From Taklimakanibacter albus (GTDB lineage Bacteria > Pseudomonadota > Alphaproteobacteria > Rhizobiales > Aestuariivirgaceae): DNA of 64,000 bases. Below the pieces are notes generated by a model that had not been told where the DNA came from, made no database searches, and saw only the letters and a program-made list of their open reading frames with translations. Below, piece by piece: positions 15,899 to 24,597 of the stretch; positions within the stretch are counted from its first letter, which is position 1, and the number at the start of each line of letters is the position of its first letter. Location: assembly GCF_016595235.1 (NCBI RefSeq), contig NZ_JAENHL010000007.1:960419-1024418 (forward strand), in the 5' to 3' direction. Made by a program: the position numbers and the translations under genes.

Positions 15899-17446
15899 TC
15901 AATCGACAATCGTCACATCCACATAGCTCTGCGAGAGCTTCTGCGGATGCAGCTTCCAACCCCTCACATTGGCGCGCGTCGCGCCGATGGCGTCGGCGAA
16001 CAGGAGGATCAGCGCCCCGCCATCGTCGCGCACCAGCTCCTGCGCTTTCTGATAAAGCTCACCCCGCTTCTTCTCATCGATCGTACGGCGTGCCTCGAGA
16101 ATGAGCTTGTCGAACGCGTCATTGTGCCAATGGGTCTCATTCCATTCGGCATCGGAGAGGAACGGCCGGGCGAGCGCCGCGTCGGCTCCCTTTCCACTCC
16201 AGGCGGTGACGATGAACGGCTTCTTGAGCCAGATATTCGACCAGTAATCTTCGGCAGGCGCTTGATTGATCGAGATGCGGATGCCGGCGGCTTCGGCTTG
16301 CGCCTTGTAGGCGGTGGCGAGCTCGACAAGCCCGGATCCAGACGCGGACGTGTAAAGCTCGACATCGATGCCGTCCGGATAACCGGCCTCGGCCAACAGC
16401 TTCTTGGCTTGTTCGATATCCTGCTTGCGTGGCTCGTCCGGCAGGCCGAATTTGATCCAGGGCGCCACCGGCTGGTCATTGGCGACGGAACCATGGCCGC
16501 CCAGCACGGCTTTGAGCAGTTGATCGCGGTTGGCCGCCAGCTTGAGCGCGAGCCGGACCCGCGGATCATCGAAGGGCTTGGTATCCGTCCAAGCGGCAAG
16601 GCCGAGCCAGAAGGATGTCTTTGCCGTCTGCAGGACGATGTTCTTGTCCTGCTCGAGGCGTGTCAGACCGCGCAGCGGCAGATCCCAGAAGAGATCGACC
16701 TGTCCGGAAACGAGGGCGGCGATGCGGGCGGCCTCCTCCGGGATCGAGCGCAGCTCGACGCGATCGACACCCGGCTTGCCCGGCTGCCAATATTGGTCGT
16801 GGCGCACATAGGTGCTCGGCTCCTCACCCGGCACGAAGCGCTCGACCTTGAAGGCACCGGTACCGATGCCGGCGGTACGCACCTGCTCATTGGTCTGGCC
16901 GGCCTTGACGACCTTGTGGCTGTAAATGAGCTCGGGAAATTCGACGACCGGTTCGCGCAGCTTGAACTCGACCGTCAGGTCGTCGACGGCCTTGATATTC
17001 TCCGGATCGATCGGCGCGAGCCACGCGGCGGACGGCGACGGAGTCTTCGGATCGAACAGGCGGCGGAAGCTGAAGATGACATCGGTCGCCGTGAACGGAC
17101 TGCCGTCATGAAACTTGACGCCCGGACGCAGGTTGAAAGTCCATACGCTGCCATCGTCATTCGGCTTCCAGGCGGTCGCGAGGCTCGGCTGAACGGCGAA
17201 GGCCTCGTCGAGCTTGACCAGTCCCTCGAATACGAGTCCGGCCCGCGCGGCATCGGGATCATTGGTGCCATAGGCCGGGTCGAGCGTCCCCTTCACGCCA
17301 TCCGCCTCACCTGAGGCAATGCGAAGGGTTTTGATGCCGCCGGCAGCCTTGACCTGCTCGATGGGAAACAGCGCGCTGCCGCCAAGCACGGCGGCACCGG
17401 CAAGCAGAGTGCGGCGCGACACGCCGGTCCTGGTCTGATTTGTCAT
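15899..17446 (-). CDS. Dipeptide-type ABC transporter substrate-binding protein with Tat signal, free of sulfur amino acids
   Basis: This 515-residue SBP_bac_5 protein is probably exported by the twin-arginine route: GVSRRTLLAGAAVLGG lies at the N-terminus and a cleavage site near VKAAG. ATG 17446 has CCGGAGAC upstream; 46 further codons are open but run through the divergent promoter. The body has the family features NLRPGVKFHDGSPFTATDV and WSGKGAD. Apart from the initiator I find no Met and no Cys in the whole protein, although a few percent would be normal. That strongly suggests it is made abundantly when sulfur is scarce. It heads the operon ending in the 10744 monooxygenase. The ligand is unknown, probably a sulfur-containing peptide-like or other organosulfur compound. 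Confidence 0.9.
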   Translation of the reverse strand: MTNQTRTGVSRRTLLAGAAVLGGSALFPIEQVKAAGGIKTLRIASGEADGVKGTLDPAYGTNDPDAARAGLVFEGLVKLDEAFAVQPSLATAWKPNDDGSVWTFNLRPGVKFHDGSPFTATDVIFSFRRLFDPKTPSPSAAWLAPIDPENIKAVDDLTVEFKLREPVVEFPELIYSHKVVKAGQTNEQVRTAGIGTGAFKVERFVPGEEPSTYVRHDQYWQPGKPGVDRVELRSIPEEAARIAALVSGQVDLFWDLPLRGLTRLEQDKNIVLQTAKTSFWLGLAAWTDTKPFDDPRVRLALKLAANRDQLLKAVLGGHGSVANDQPVAPWIKFGLPDEPRKQDIEQAKKLLAEAGYPDGIDVELYTSASGSGLVELATAYKAQAEAAGIRISINQAPAEDYWSNIWLKKPFIVTAWSGKGADAALARPFLSDAEWNETHWHNDAFDKLILEARRTIDEKKRGELYQKAQELVRDDGGALILLFADAIGATRANVRGWKLHPQKLSQSYVDVTIVD

Positions 17447-17551
17447 TCTCGTCTCCGGAAATGGATGAGGTGGCTCGATCATCACAGCCATCCTCATTTG
17501 AGGAAGCCTGCGCACCGATGAAGCGAGTGTGGCCTTCCGATACGTGTTGAA

Positions 17552-17588
17552 AAACTGAGTAATTCTGCCGGCGAGGACAAACAAAACT
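17552..17588. promoter_or_regulatory. Copy A of the 37-base promoter element (degenerate palindrome)
   Basis: GAG at 17557 is followed eighteen bases later by GGACAAACAAAACT (17575-17588), the same spacing as in the other two copies. The AATT arms around GAG are imperfect here. It lies 106 bases upstream of the binding-protein start at 17446. Confidence 0.55.
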
Positions 17589-17613
17589 CACAGGCCCCGC
17601 GCCAAGGGGAGGA

Positions 17614-17650
17614 CAATTGAGAATTGCTAAAGCACCGGACAAACAAAACT
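17614..17650. promoter_or_regulatory. Copy B of the 37-base promoter element
   Basis: The palindrome CAATT-GAG-AATTG at 17614-17626 is followed by CT, a variable stretch, and GGACAAACAAAACT at 17637-17650. It is 62 bases from copy A. It lies between the divergent importer and ssuD operons, 88 bases upstream of the flavin reductase start, so the pair of copies could control both directions. Confidence 0.65.
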
Positions 17651-17738
17651 GAGACCCGGGATCGGCGGCGATGAACTAATCTCCGGCATCGAAACGCGCC
17701 GACCGCGTGATCGCGCGCGCAAGGGAACAGAGCAGATC

Positions 17739-18251
17739 ATGACCATTGCCGTGAAGTCGCCGCAGGATTTCACCCATCATCCCACGACGCTGCGCGACGC
17801 GATGCGCCATCTTGCCGGCAGCGTCAGTGTCATCACCGCCGGCACCGGCGAGGACCGCACCGGCTTGACCGTCACTTCGGCGATTTCGCTTTCGGTCGAG
17901 CCGCCGACCATGATCGTCTGCGTCAATCGCGGCGCATCGTCCTGGCCGGTCATCCAGAAATACCGCCATTTCTGCGTGAACATCCTGGGCAGCACACATC
18001 GCGACGTCGCGGAACGTTTTTCCGGCCGCGGCGGCATCAAGGGGCCCGCCCGTTATGACGGCGCCTCCTGGAATACGCTCGTGACGCAAGCTTCCGTGCT
18101 TGAAGACGCCGTCGCCGCGATCGATTGCGCGGTGGAGGAATTCATCGAGCGCCACAGCCACGCGATCGTCATCGGCGCGGTCAAAGCCATCACCGTCAAG
18201 GGCGGCGCACCGCTGGTCTATGGCGGCGGCCGTTATGGCGGATTCATTTGA
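17739..18251 (+). CDS. Flavin reductase (HpaC/DIM6-NTAB type)
   Basis: This 170-residue protein belongs to the Flavin_Reduct domain family. Signatures are TLRDAMRHLAGSVSVITAG at the N-terminus, GLTVTSAISLSVEPPTMIVCVNR, and HAIVIGAVKAI before a C-terminal GGGRYGGF. It uses NAD(P)H to reduce free FMN or FAD. As first gene of the operon with an SfnB-like enzyme and SsuD, it very likely supplies FMNH2 to them and possibly to the other luciferase-like enzymes in the island. Its stop overlaps the Shine-Dalgarno sequence of the next gene. Confidence 0.88.
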   Translation: MTIAVKSPQDFTHHPTTLRDAMRHLAGSVSVITAGTGEDRTGLTVTSAISLSVEPPTMIVCVNRGASSWPVIQKYRHFCVNILGSTHRDVAERFSGRGGIKGPARYDGASWNTLVTQASVLEDAVAAIDCAVEEFIERHSHAIVIGAVKAITVKGGAPLVYGGGRYGGFI

Positions 18252-18265
18252 GGAGCGTCGCCACC

Positions 18266-19504
18266 ATGACCGTACAACCCGCCAAAGCCATCGCCGCCTT
18301 TCCCGTGCCGAAACCGCGCGACAAGCATGCCCATGTCATCCGCACTGACAGCGAGGCGATCGAGATCGCCCATGACGTGGCGGCGATCCTGGCCGAAGGC
18401 GCCGCCGAGCGCGACCGCGAGCGCAAGCTTCCCTATGCCGAGATGGATCTCCTCTCTGACCGGGGCCTTCTCGCCATCACCGTGCCTAAAGAGTTCGGCG
18501 GCGCCGGCGTCGCCACCGGCACGCTGGCCGAGGTGATCGCCATCATTTCCGCCGCCGACGGATCGATCGGGCAGATTCCACAGAATCACTTCTTCATGCT
18601 GGAAGGCCTGCGGCTCCAGGGCTCGCCCGAGCAGAAGCAGTTCTTCTACAAGGCCGTGCTGGCGGGCGAGCGGCTCGGCAATGCGCTGTCCGAGATCGGC
18701 ACCAAGACGGCACAGGATCACGCCACCCGCATCACCCGCGACGGCGATGGCTTCCGCCTCAACGGCCGGAAGTTCTATTCCACTGGCGCCCTCTTCGCCC
18801 ATTGGATCGCGGTCATCGCGAATAATGACGACGGCAAAAGCACGCTCGCCATCGTGCCGCGCGAGACCGAAGGCATCACCATTATCGACGACTGGTCGGG
18901 CTTCGGCCAGCGCACCACCGGATCCGGCACGACCATTCTCGACAATGTCGCCGTTCATCCCTTCTCGGTCGTCCCCTTCCATCTTCTTTTCGAGACGCCC
19001 TCGTCGATGGGGCCGCATGCCCAGATCATGCATGCCGCCGTCGATCAGGGAATTGCGCGCGGCGCTTTTACCGAGGCCGTGCGTTTCGTGCGCCAATATA
19101 CGCGGCCGTGGAAGGAAAGCGGCCTCGAGCACGGCTATGAGGACCCGCATATCATCTCTGATATCGGCGAGGTGAAGATCAGGCTCGATGCCGCCGACGC
19201 ACTCCTCGGGCGCGCCGCGCGTTTCGTCGACGAGGCCACCGCCAACCCGACAGCCGAGACCGTCGCCGCCGCCTCGATCGCCGTGGCGTCGGCCAAGGTC
19301 GCCGCCACCGAAGTGTCGCTCCTCGCCGGCAGCAAGCTCATCGAACTCGGCGGCTCGCGCTCGACCCTCGCAGAATTCAATCTCGACCGCTACTGGCGCA
19401 ATGCCCGCACCCATACGGTGCATGACCCGGTGCGCTGGAAATACCGGGTCATCGGCAATTACTGGCTCAACGGCATCAATCCGCCGCGCCACGGCGCCAT
19501 CTGA
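18266..19504 (+). CDS. SfnB-family flavin-dependent oxidoreductase (sulfur acquisition)
   Basis: This 412-residue protein has the acyl-CoA dehydrogenase fold and the SfnB/DszC subgroup motifs [28 protein letters not shown] and [20 protein letters not shown] 18266 follows AGGAG by ten bases; the open frame upstream overlaps the flavin reductase. Members are induced by sulfate limitation and include DszC-like C-S oxidising monooxygenases; SfnB itself was found in the dimethyl-sulfone pathway. It lies between a flavin reductase and SsuD. It has four internal Met and no Cys. It closely resembles the convergent paralog at 20706. Confidence 0.85.
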   Translation: MTVQPAKAIAAFPVPKPRDKHAHVIRTDSEAIEIAHDVAAILAEGAAERDRERKLPYAEMDLLSDRGLLAITVPKEFGGAGVATGTLAEVIAIISAADGSIGQIPQNHFFMLEGLRLQGSPEQKQFFYKAVLAGERLGNALSEIGTKTAQDHATRITRDGDGFRLNGRKFYSTGALFAHWIAVIANNDDGKSTLAIVPRETEGITIIDDWSGFGQRTTGSGTTILDNVAVHPFSVVPFHLLFETPSSMGPHAQIMHAAVDQGIARGAFTEAVRFVRQYTRPWKESGLEHGYEDPHIISDIGEVKIRLDAADALLGRAARFVDEATANPTAETVAAASIAVASAKVAATEVSLLAGSKLIELGGSRSTLAEFNLDRYWRNARTHTVHDPVRWKYRVIGNYWLNGINPPRHGAI

Positions 19505-19515
19505 AAGCATAGATC

Positions 19516-20709
19516 ATGACAGCCAAGCTCGACCTTCCCCCTTTGGCGCAGGCCGCCGATATCCTCTGGTTTCTGCCGACCCATGGCGACGGCCGTTATC
19601 TCGGCAGCGAGATCGGCGCCCGTCACGTCTCACTCTCCTATCTGAGCCAGATAGCGCGCGCCGCCGATGAGCTCGGCTATTATGGCGTGCTCCTGCCCAC
19701 CGGGCGCTCCTGCGAGGATTCCTGGGTCATCGCTTCGGCGATGGTGCCGCTCACACAACGCCTGCGTTATCTCGTGGCGGTGCGGCCCGGCATGACCGAG
19801 CCGGCTTTCGCCGCGCGCATGGCGGCGACGCTCGACCGCCTGTCCAACGGACGCCTGCTCATCAACGTGGTGACGGGCGGCGATCCCCTGGAGCTCAAGG
19901 GCGACGGCGTCTTCCTCGATCATGACGAGCGCTATGAAGTGACGGACGAGTTCCTCACCGTCTGGCGCCGCCTGCTGCAGGGCGAGGACGTCACCTTCAC
20001 CGGCAAGCACCTGAAGATCGAGAACGGCAAGCTCCTCTATCCGCCCGAGCAGAAGCCTTATCCGCCGCTCTATTTCGGTGGGTCCTCTGACGCCGGCAAC
20101 CAGGTGGCCGCCAATCACGTCGATGTCTATCTGACCTGGGGCGAGCCGCCGCAGGACGTCGCCAAGAAGCTCGCCAAGGCCAAAGCCCATGCGGCGGCCC
20201 GAGGGCGCAGCTTCTCTTATGGCATCCGCCTGCATGTCATCGTGCGCGAGACCTCGGCCGAGGCCTGGAAAGCCGCCGACGAGCTGATTTCCAAGCTCGA
20301 TGACGAAACGATCGCCACGGCGCAGAAGGCGTTTGCGCGCTTCGACTCAGTCGGCCAGCAGCGCATGTCGCAGCTCCATGGCGGGCGGCGCGACAAGCTC
20401 GAAGTGAGCCCTAATCTCTGGGCCGGCGTCGGCCTCGTGCGGGGCGGCGCCGGCACCGCTCTGGTCGGTAATCCGGACGAGGTCGCGGCCCGGATCAAGG
20501 GCTATATGGCACTCGGCATCGACCGTTTCATCCTCTCGGGCTATCCACATCTCGAGGAATGCTACCGCTTTGCCGAGCTGGTCTTCCCTAAGCTGCCGCT
20601 GAAAGCGACCACCGGCAATGATCTTGGCCCGGCCCGCAATGCAGGACCCTTCGGCGAGGTGATCGCCAATGTCGCTGCCCCGTCGCAGCGCAGGAGCGCC
20701 GCCGGCTAG
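19516..20709 (+). CDS. ssuD: FMNH2-dependent alkanesulfonate monooxygenase
   Basis: This 397-residue luciferase-like enzyme matches SsuD closely: [10 protein letters not shown] at the N-terminus, [14 protein letters not shown] with the conserved Cys (residue 66), [43 protein letters not shown] with the active-site Arg/His pair, and [10 protein letters not shown] with the conserved Tyr. SsuD converts alkanesulfonates to aldehyde and sulfite in the cytoplasm. It comes third after flavin reductase and SfnB; no ssuABC importer is present, so alkanesulfonates may enter through another system here. An N-terminal extension of about a dozen residues is present. Its stop codon shares CTAG with the converging gene. 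Confidence 0.93.
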   Translation: MTAKLDLPPLAQAADILWFLPTHGDGRYLGSEIGARHVSLSYLSQIARAADELGYYGVLLPTGRSCEDSWVIASAMVPLTQRLRYLVAVRPGMTEPAFAARMAATLDRLSNGRLLINVVTGGDPLELKGDGVFLDHDERYEVTDEFLTVWRRLLQGEDVTFTGKHLKIENGKLLYPPEQKPYPPLYFGGSSDAGNQVAANHVDVYLTWGEPPQDVAKKLAKAKAHAAARGRSFSYGIRLHVIVRETSAEAWKAADELISKLDDETIATAQKAFARFDSVGQQRMSQLHGGRRDKLEVSPNLWAGVGLVRGGAGTALVGNPDEVAARIKGYMALGIDRFILSGYPHLEECYRFAELVFPKLPLKATTGNDLGPARNAGPFGEVIANVAAPSQRRSAAG

Positions 20710-21971
20710 ATCCAGGAATGGAGCGGCGGCTTGACGCCGTTCAGATAGAACTGCCCGATGGCGTGATATTTCCAGCGCACCGGGTCATGCAGCGTGTGCG
20801 TGCGGGCATCGCGCCAGATGCGGTCGAGATTGTGCCGGCCGAGCGTCGAGCGGGTGCCGGCAAGCTCGAACAGCTTGTTGGCGGCAAGGATGGCGATATC
20901 GGTGCTCAGCACCTTGGCCTCGGCGACGGCGATCTTGGCGAGCGCGATCGTCTCCTCGGTGGTCTCGGCAATGGTCGCGTCGAGCTGCCGGCCGGCCCGC
21001 TCGAGCAGGGCTTCCGCCGCATGGAGTCGGATTTTCAGGTCGCCGATCGCGGCGATCGTATAGGGATCCTCATGCGCATGTTCGCGGCCGCTGTCGATCC
21101 AGGGCCTGGCTTTCGTGCGCACGAAGTCGATAGCGAGCGCGATGGCACCCCGGCCGATGCCGGCGTCTATGGCGGCATGGATGAGCTGGCTCTGCGGCCC
21201 GACCGCGCTTTGCTGCTCATAGACGATATGTGCCGGCAGCACCCGCTCGGTCGGAATATGGACATTGTCGAGGGTGACCGTGCCGCTCGCGGTGGTGCGC
21301 TGGCCGAAGGCCGACCAGTCATTGACGACGGTGAGGCCTTTGCTCTCGCGATCGGCGATGGCGACGACCACGTGATTGTCCTCATCGAGCGCCACGATCG
21401 GCACCAGATGGGCGAAGAGCGCACCGGTCGAATAGAATTTCCGGCCGGACACGCTGTAGCCGGCGCTCGTCTTGACGATACGCGTCTCGAAGGTCTCGAC
21501 ATTCTTGCCGTGGAATTCCGAGAAGGCATTGCCGAGCCGCAAGCCCGACAGGATGGCGCCGAACAGCTCCCTCTTCTGCGCCTCGCTGCCAGTCGAGCGG
21601 ATGACGTCGACGATCTCGAAGTGATTCTGCGGGATCTGGGCGATCGAAGCGTCGGCCGCCGCCAGAATGGCGAAGACCTTGGCCAGCGTCGCTTGCGAGA
21701 CCTGGGCGCCGCCATAGGCCTTGGGGACAGTGATGCCCCACAGCCCGCTTTGCGAGAAGAGGTCGAGCTCCTCGATCGGCAGGCGGCGCTCGCGATCACG
21801 CTCCCCCGCTTCCTCGGCGAAGCGCACCGCGAGCTTTTCGGCGACATCGATCGCCTCCTCATCGCTTCTGATGCGATGCGCCGGCACGGCCGGGCGCGGC
21901 GCCGCGGCCGCCGCCTCCCCGGCGAAGACCGGGGCGACGGTGGCGAGCGGCTCGGAATGGACGAGTTTCAT
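20706..21971 (-). CDS. SfnB-family flavin-dependent oxidoreductase, sulfur-amino-acid-free paralog
   Basis: This 421-residue acyl-CoA-dehydrogenase-fold protein carries [27 protein letters not shown] and [17 protein letters not shown], almost the same motifs as the 18266 protein. It is the fourth gene after MetN, MetI and MetQ, 11 bases after the MetQ stop, so its substrate is likely what that importer delivers. Except for the initiator it has no Met and no Cys in 421 residues. The same-fold enzyme at 39434, outside the island, has 18 internal ones. The stop overlaps that of ssuD in a shared CTAG. Confidence 0.85.
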   Translation of the reverse strand: MKLVHSEPLATVAPVFAGEAAAAAPRPAVPAHRIRSDEEAIDVAEKLAVRFAEEAGERDRERRLPIEELDLFSQSGLWGITVPKAYGGAQVSQATLAKVFAILAAADASIAQIPQNHFEIVDVIRSTGSEAQKRELFGAILSGLRLGNAFSEFHGKNVETFETRIVKTSAGYSVSGRKFYSTGALFAHLVPIVALDEDNHVVVAIADRESKGLTVVNDWSAFGQRTTASGTVTLDNVHIPTERVLPAHIVYEQQSAVGPQSQLIHAAIDAGIGRGAIALAIDFVRTKARPWIDSGREHAHEDPYTIAAIGDLKIRLHAAEALLERAGRQLDATIAETTEETIALAKIAVAEAKVLSTDIAILAANKLFELAGTRSTLGRHNLDRIWRDARTHTLHDPVRWKYHAIGQFYLNGVKPPLHSWI

Positions 21972-21982
21972 CGAGTGATACC

Positions 21983-22801
21983 TCAGAACGCCGGATAGAT
22001 CTGGCCCTGGTAGCGCGTCTTGATGAACTCACGCGTCGCGTCGCTGTTGAGCGCCTTGGCGAGGATGGCGATCTCCGGCCGGTCCTTGTCCTCGGGCCGC
22101 GTGACCAGATATTCGCCCCAGATATTCTTGCCGTCCTGGCCGCGATCGATGAAAAGCGACTTGTTCACGTCGAGCTTGGCTTCAAGGACATAATTGCCGT
22201 TGAGGGCGGCGAGTTCCACTTGCGACAGCGCGCGGGGCAGCATCGCGGATTCGAGCTCGATGATCTTGAGATGCTTCGGATTTTCGACGATGTCCTTCTG
22301 CGTCGGCAGCGGATCTTCCGGTGTCTCGAGATCGGGCTTGCCATTGAGCTTGATGAGCCCGACCTTCTGCAGCAGCAGAAGCCCACGTCCGCCATTGACC
22401 GGGTCGTTGGGGATCGCCACCGTCGCCCCGTCGGCGATCTGGTCGACGGCGCTGATCTTGGTCGAATAGGCGACGAAAGGCTCGACATGCACCGGCACGA
22501 TCGGCACGAGATGGGTGCCGCGCTCGCGGTTGTAGTCGTTGAGGAAGGGCCGATACTGGAAATAATTGGCGTCGAGCTGCTTGGAGACGAGCTGGACATT
22601 GGGCTGGATGTAATCCGAGAACACCTTGATCTCGAGATCGAGGCCTTCCTTGGCGACGATCGGCTTCACGAATTCCAGGATCTCGGCATGGGGAACCGCG
22701 GTGGCGCCGACAACGAGCTTCTCGGCGGCCTGAGCCTGCACCACGCCGAACAGAAGCGCGGCTGTAACGGTGGTGGCAATAGTCTTGAACAGTTTCATCA
22801 T
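21983..22801 (-). CDS. metQ: MetQ-family ABC transporter substrate-binding protein
   Basis: This 272-residue protein of the NlpA/MetQ family has a signal peptide ending AQAAEK; there is no lipobox Cys, so it should be soluble in the periplasm. GATAVPHAEILE, SDYIQPNVQL, DANYFQ(Y)RPFL and IAIPNDPVNGGRGLLLLQ-like blocks are diagnostic. Two adjacent ATGs (22801, 22798) follow GAGAGGAC; the second has better spacing. The mature part has one Met and no Cys. Classic MetNIQ imports methionine, but coupling to an SfnB-like enzyme suggests an oxidised or alternative organosulfur ligand. Confidence 0.88.
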   Translation of the reverse strand: MMKLFKTIATTVTAALLFGVVQAQAAEKLVVGATAVPHAEILEFVKPIVAKEGLDLEIKVFSDYIQPNVQLVSKQLDANYFQYRPFLNDYNRERGTHLVPIVPVHVEPFVAYSTKISAVDQIADGATVAIPNDPVNGGRGLLLLQKVGLIKLNGKPDLETPEDPLPTQKDIVENPKHLKIIELESAMLPRALSQVELAALNGNYVLEAKLDVNKSLFIDRGQDGKNIWGEYLVTRPEDKDRPEIAILAKALNSDATREFIKTRYQGQIYPAF

Positions 22802-22821
22802 GTCCTCTCGGCGTGAAGTTG

Positions 22822-23490
22822 TCATTTGCGGGAAAAATGCGCGACGAGCCGGTTGCCCGACGCCTGCAGAAGCTGGACGAGCAGGATGAGGATGACGACC
22901 GTCACCACCATCACCTCGGTCTGGAATCGCTGATAGCCGTAGCGGATAGCGAGATCGCCGATGCCGCCACCGCCGATGGCGCCCGACATCGCGGTATAAT
23001 CGACGAGCACGATCGATGTGACGGTCACCGCGGCGATGAGGCCGGGCAGCGCTTCCGGCAGCAGAGCGCGGAAGACGATCTGGAAGGTCGAGCCGCCCAT
23101 GGCCTGCGAGGCCTCGATGATGCCGCGATCGACCTCACGCAGCGCCGCCTCGACCAGGCGCGCGAAGAAGGGCGCGGTGCCGAAGACCAGAGGCGGGATG
23201 ACGCCGCGGACGCCAAGCGAAGTGCCGGTCAACAGCACCGTCACCGGCATCAACATGATGAGGAGGATGATGAACGGCACCGAGCGCAGGATGTTGAGAA
23301 CGAAGGACAGGATCCCGTAGAAGACCGGCTGCTGCAGCATCTGCTGGCGACCGGTGAGGAAGAGCAGGATGCCGAGCGGCAAGCCAAAGAGAATGGTGAA
23401 GCCGAGCGCGCCGCCGAGCATCGACAGCGTGTCGATGGCGGCGATTCCGATATCTCCCCAATCAATGGCGTCAAAGGACATCGCCGTCAC
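22822..23490 (-). CDS. metI: MetI-family ABC transporter permease
   Basis: This 222-residue inner-membrane protein has five predicted segments and the MetI pattern: NILRSVPFIILLIMLMP, a long loop with FARLVEAALREVDRGIIEASQAMG that contacts the ATPase, and SGAIGGGGIGDLAIRYGYQRF at the end of the domain. It overlaps the MetN stop by four bases and precedes metQ. Confidence 0.92.
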   Translation of the reverse strand: MTAMSFDAIDWGDIGIAAIDTLSMLGGALGFTILFGLPLGILLFLTGRQQMLQQPVFYGILSFVLNILRSVPFIILLIMLMPVTVLLTGTSLGVRGVIPPLVFGTAPFFARLVEAALREVDRGIIEASQAMGGSTFQIVFRALLPEALPGLIAAVTVTSIVLVDYTAMSGAIGGGGIGDLAIRYGYQRFQTEVMVVTVVILILLVQLLQASGNRLVAHFSRK

Positions 23491-24530
23491 CCATTGACCG
23501 CGCGCGGGGTGACACTCAAGGCGCCGTCGCTCAGCCTTTCGGCGACGACACCTGCTGCCTGCAGCCGGTTGACGGCGCCGAAGGCGCTGCCGCCGACCAG
23601 AGCCACCGTCAGCTGGGCGAAAGGCAGGTTTCTGATATGGCCGACGCGGCCGGCCAGGATGCTGTAATCCACCCCGAATTCACGCGCCGTGGCGCCGAGG
23701 ATCGGCCTTTGCGTATCGTCGCCGAGAAAGGTGAAGCGATAGACGGGACCGGGAGCTTGCGCCAGGTCGAGACCGTTCTCAGCCTCATCGCCTTCCGACT
23801 CGCGCACGAGTCTCAGCGTCGCGGGGTGACGCGGATGCAGAAAGACCTCTTCGACGGCACCCTTTTCGACGATCCGGCCGCCATCGAGGACGGCGACCCG
23901 GTCGCAGATGCGGCGTACCACATCCATCTCATGGGTGATGAGAATGATAGTGATGCCGATGTCACGGTTGATCTCGGACAGCAGGCGCAGCACCGATTGC
24001 GTGGTCTGCGGATCGAGCGCGCTGGTCGCCTCGTCGCTGAGCAGGATCTTTGGCCTGCCCGCCAGCGCGCGGGCGATGCCGACCCGCTGCTTCTGGCCGC
24101 CTGACAGCTGACGCGGATATTTGTTCGCATGATCGAGAAGCCCGACCCGTTCGAGCAGTTCCTGGACCCGGGCTTTGATCTGCGGGCGCGCAAGCTCGCC
24201 CGCGAGCTCAAGCGGAAAGGCGATGTTCTGGGCAACAGTCTTGGCGTTGAGCAGGTTGAAATGCTGAAACACCATGCCGATGTCACGGCGCAGTGCCCGG
24301 AGTTCCTTGCCGTTTGCGGCGGCCGTCGCCCGGCCATCGACCTGGATTTCACCGCTACTCGGGCTTTCGAGCAGATTGATGAGACGGACCAGGGTCGATT
24401 TACCGGCGCCCGATGCGCCGATGATGCCGAATATCTCGCCTTTGACGATATCGAGATCGATATCGGCCAAAGCGCGCACATTTCGTTCCGCGGCCGGATA
24501 GGCCTTGGAGATATTTCTGAGACTGATCAT
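23487..24530 (-). CDS. metN: MetN-family ABC transporter ATPase with C-terminal NIL domain
   Basis: This 347-residue ATPase has Walker A GASGAGKST near residue 36, signature LSGGQKQR, Walker B ILLSDEATSALDP and the H-loop ITHEMDV. A C-terminal NIL domain (about residues 265-345) follows; in E. coli it binds methionine and inhibits transport. ATG 24530 has AGAGG upstream; a much longer open frame runs antisense through the LysR gene and is not coding. Only three Met/Cys occur beyond the start. The gene lies 67 bases downstream of the LysR gene on the same strand. Confidence 0.92.
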   Translation of the reverse strand: MISLRNISKAYPAAERNVRALADIDLDIVKGEIFGIIGASGAGKSTLVRLINLLESPSSGEIQVDGRATAAANGKELRALRRDIGMVFQHFNLLNAKTVAQNIAFPLELAGELARPQIKARVQELLERVGLLDHANKYPRQLSGGQKQRVGIARALAGRPKILLSDEATSALDPQTTQSVLRLLSEINRDIGITIILITHEMDVVRRICDRVAVLDGGRIVEKGAVEEVFLHPRHPATLRLVRESEGDEAENGLDLAQAPGPVYRFTFLGDDTQRPILGATAREFGVDYSILAGRVGHIRNLPFAQLTVALVGGSAFGAVNRLQAAGVVAERLSDGALSVTPRAVNG

Positions 24531-24597
24531 CCAGCCTCTGTCATATCGGCGGCCGGCCGGGGGGAGGAGTGAGCAATATTTGGCGGGAAAGTTAGTT

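Noticed and set aside
18125-18265. N-terminal extension of the SfnB-like protein
   Set aside because: It overlaps the flavin reductase gene in another frame and has no family similarity; AGGAG before ATG 18266 gives the right start.
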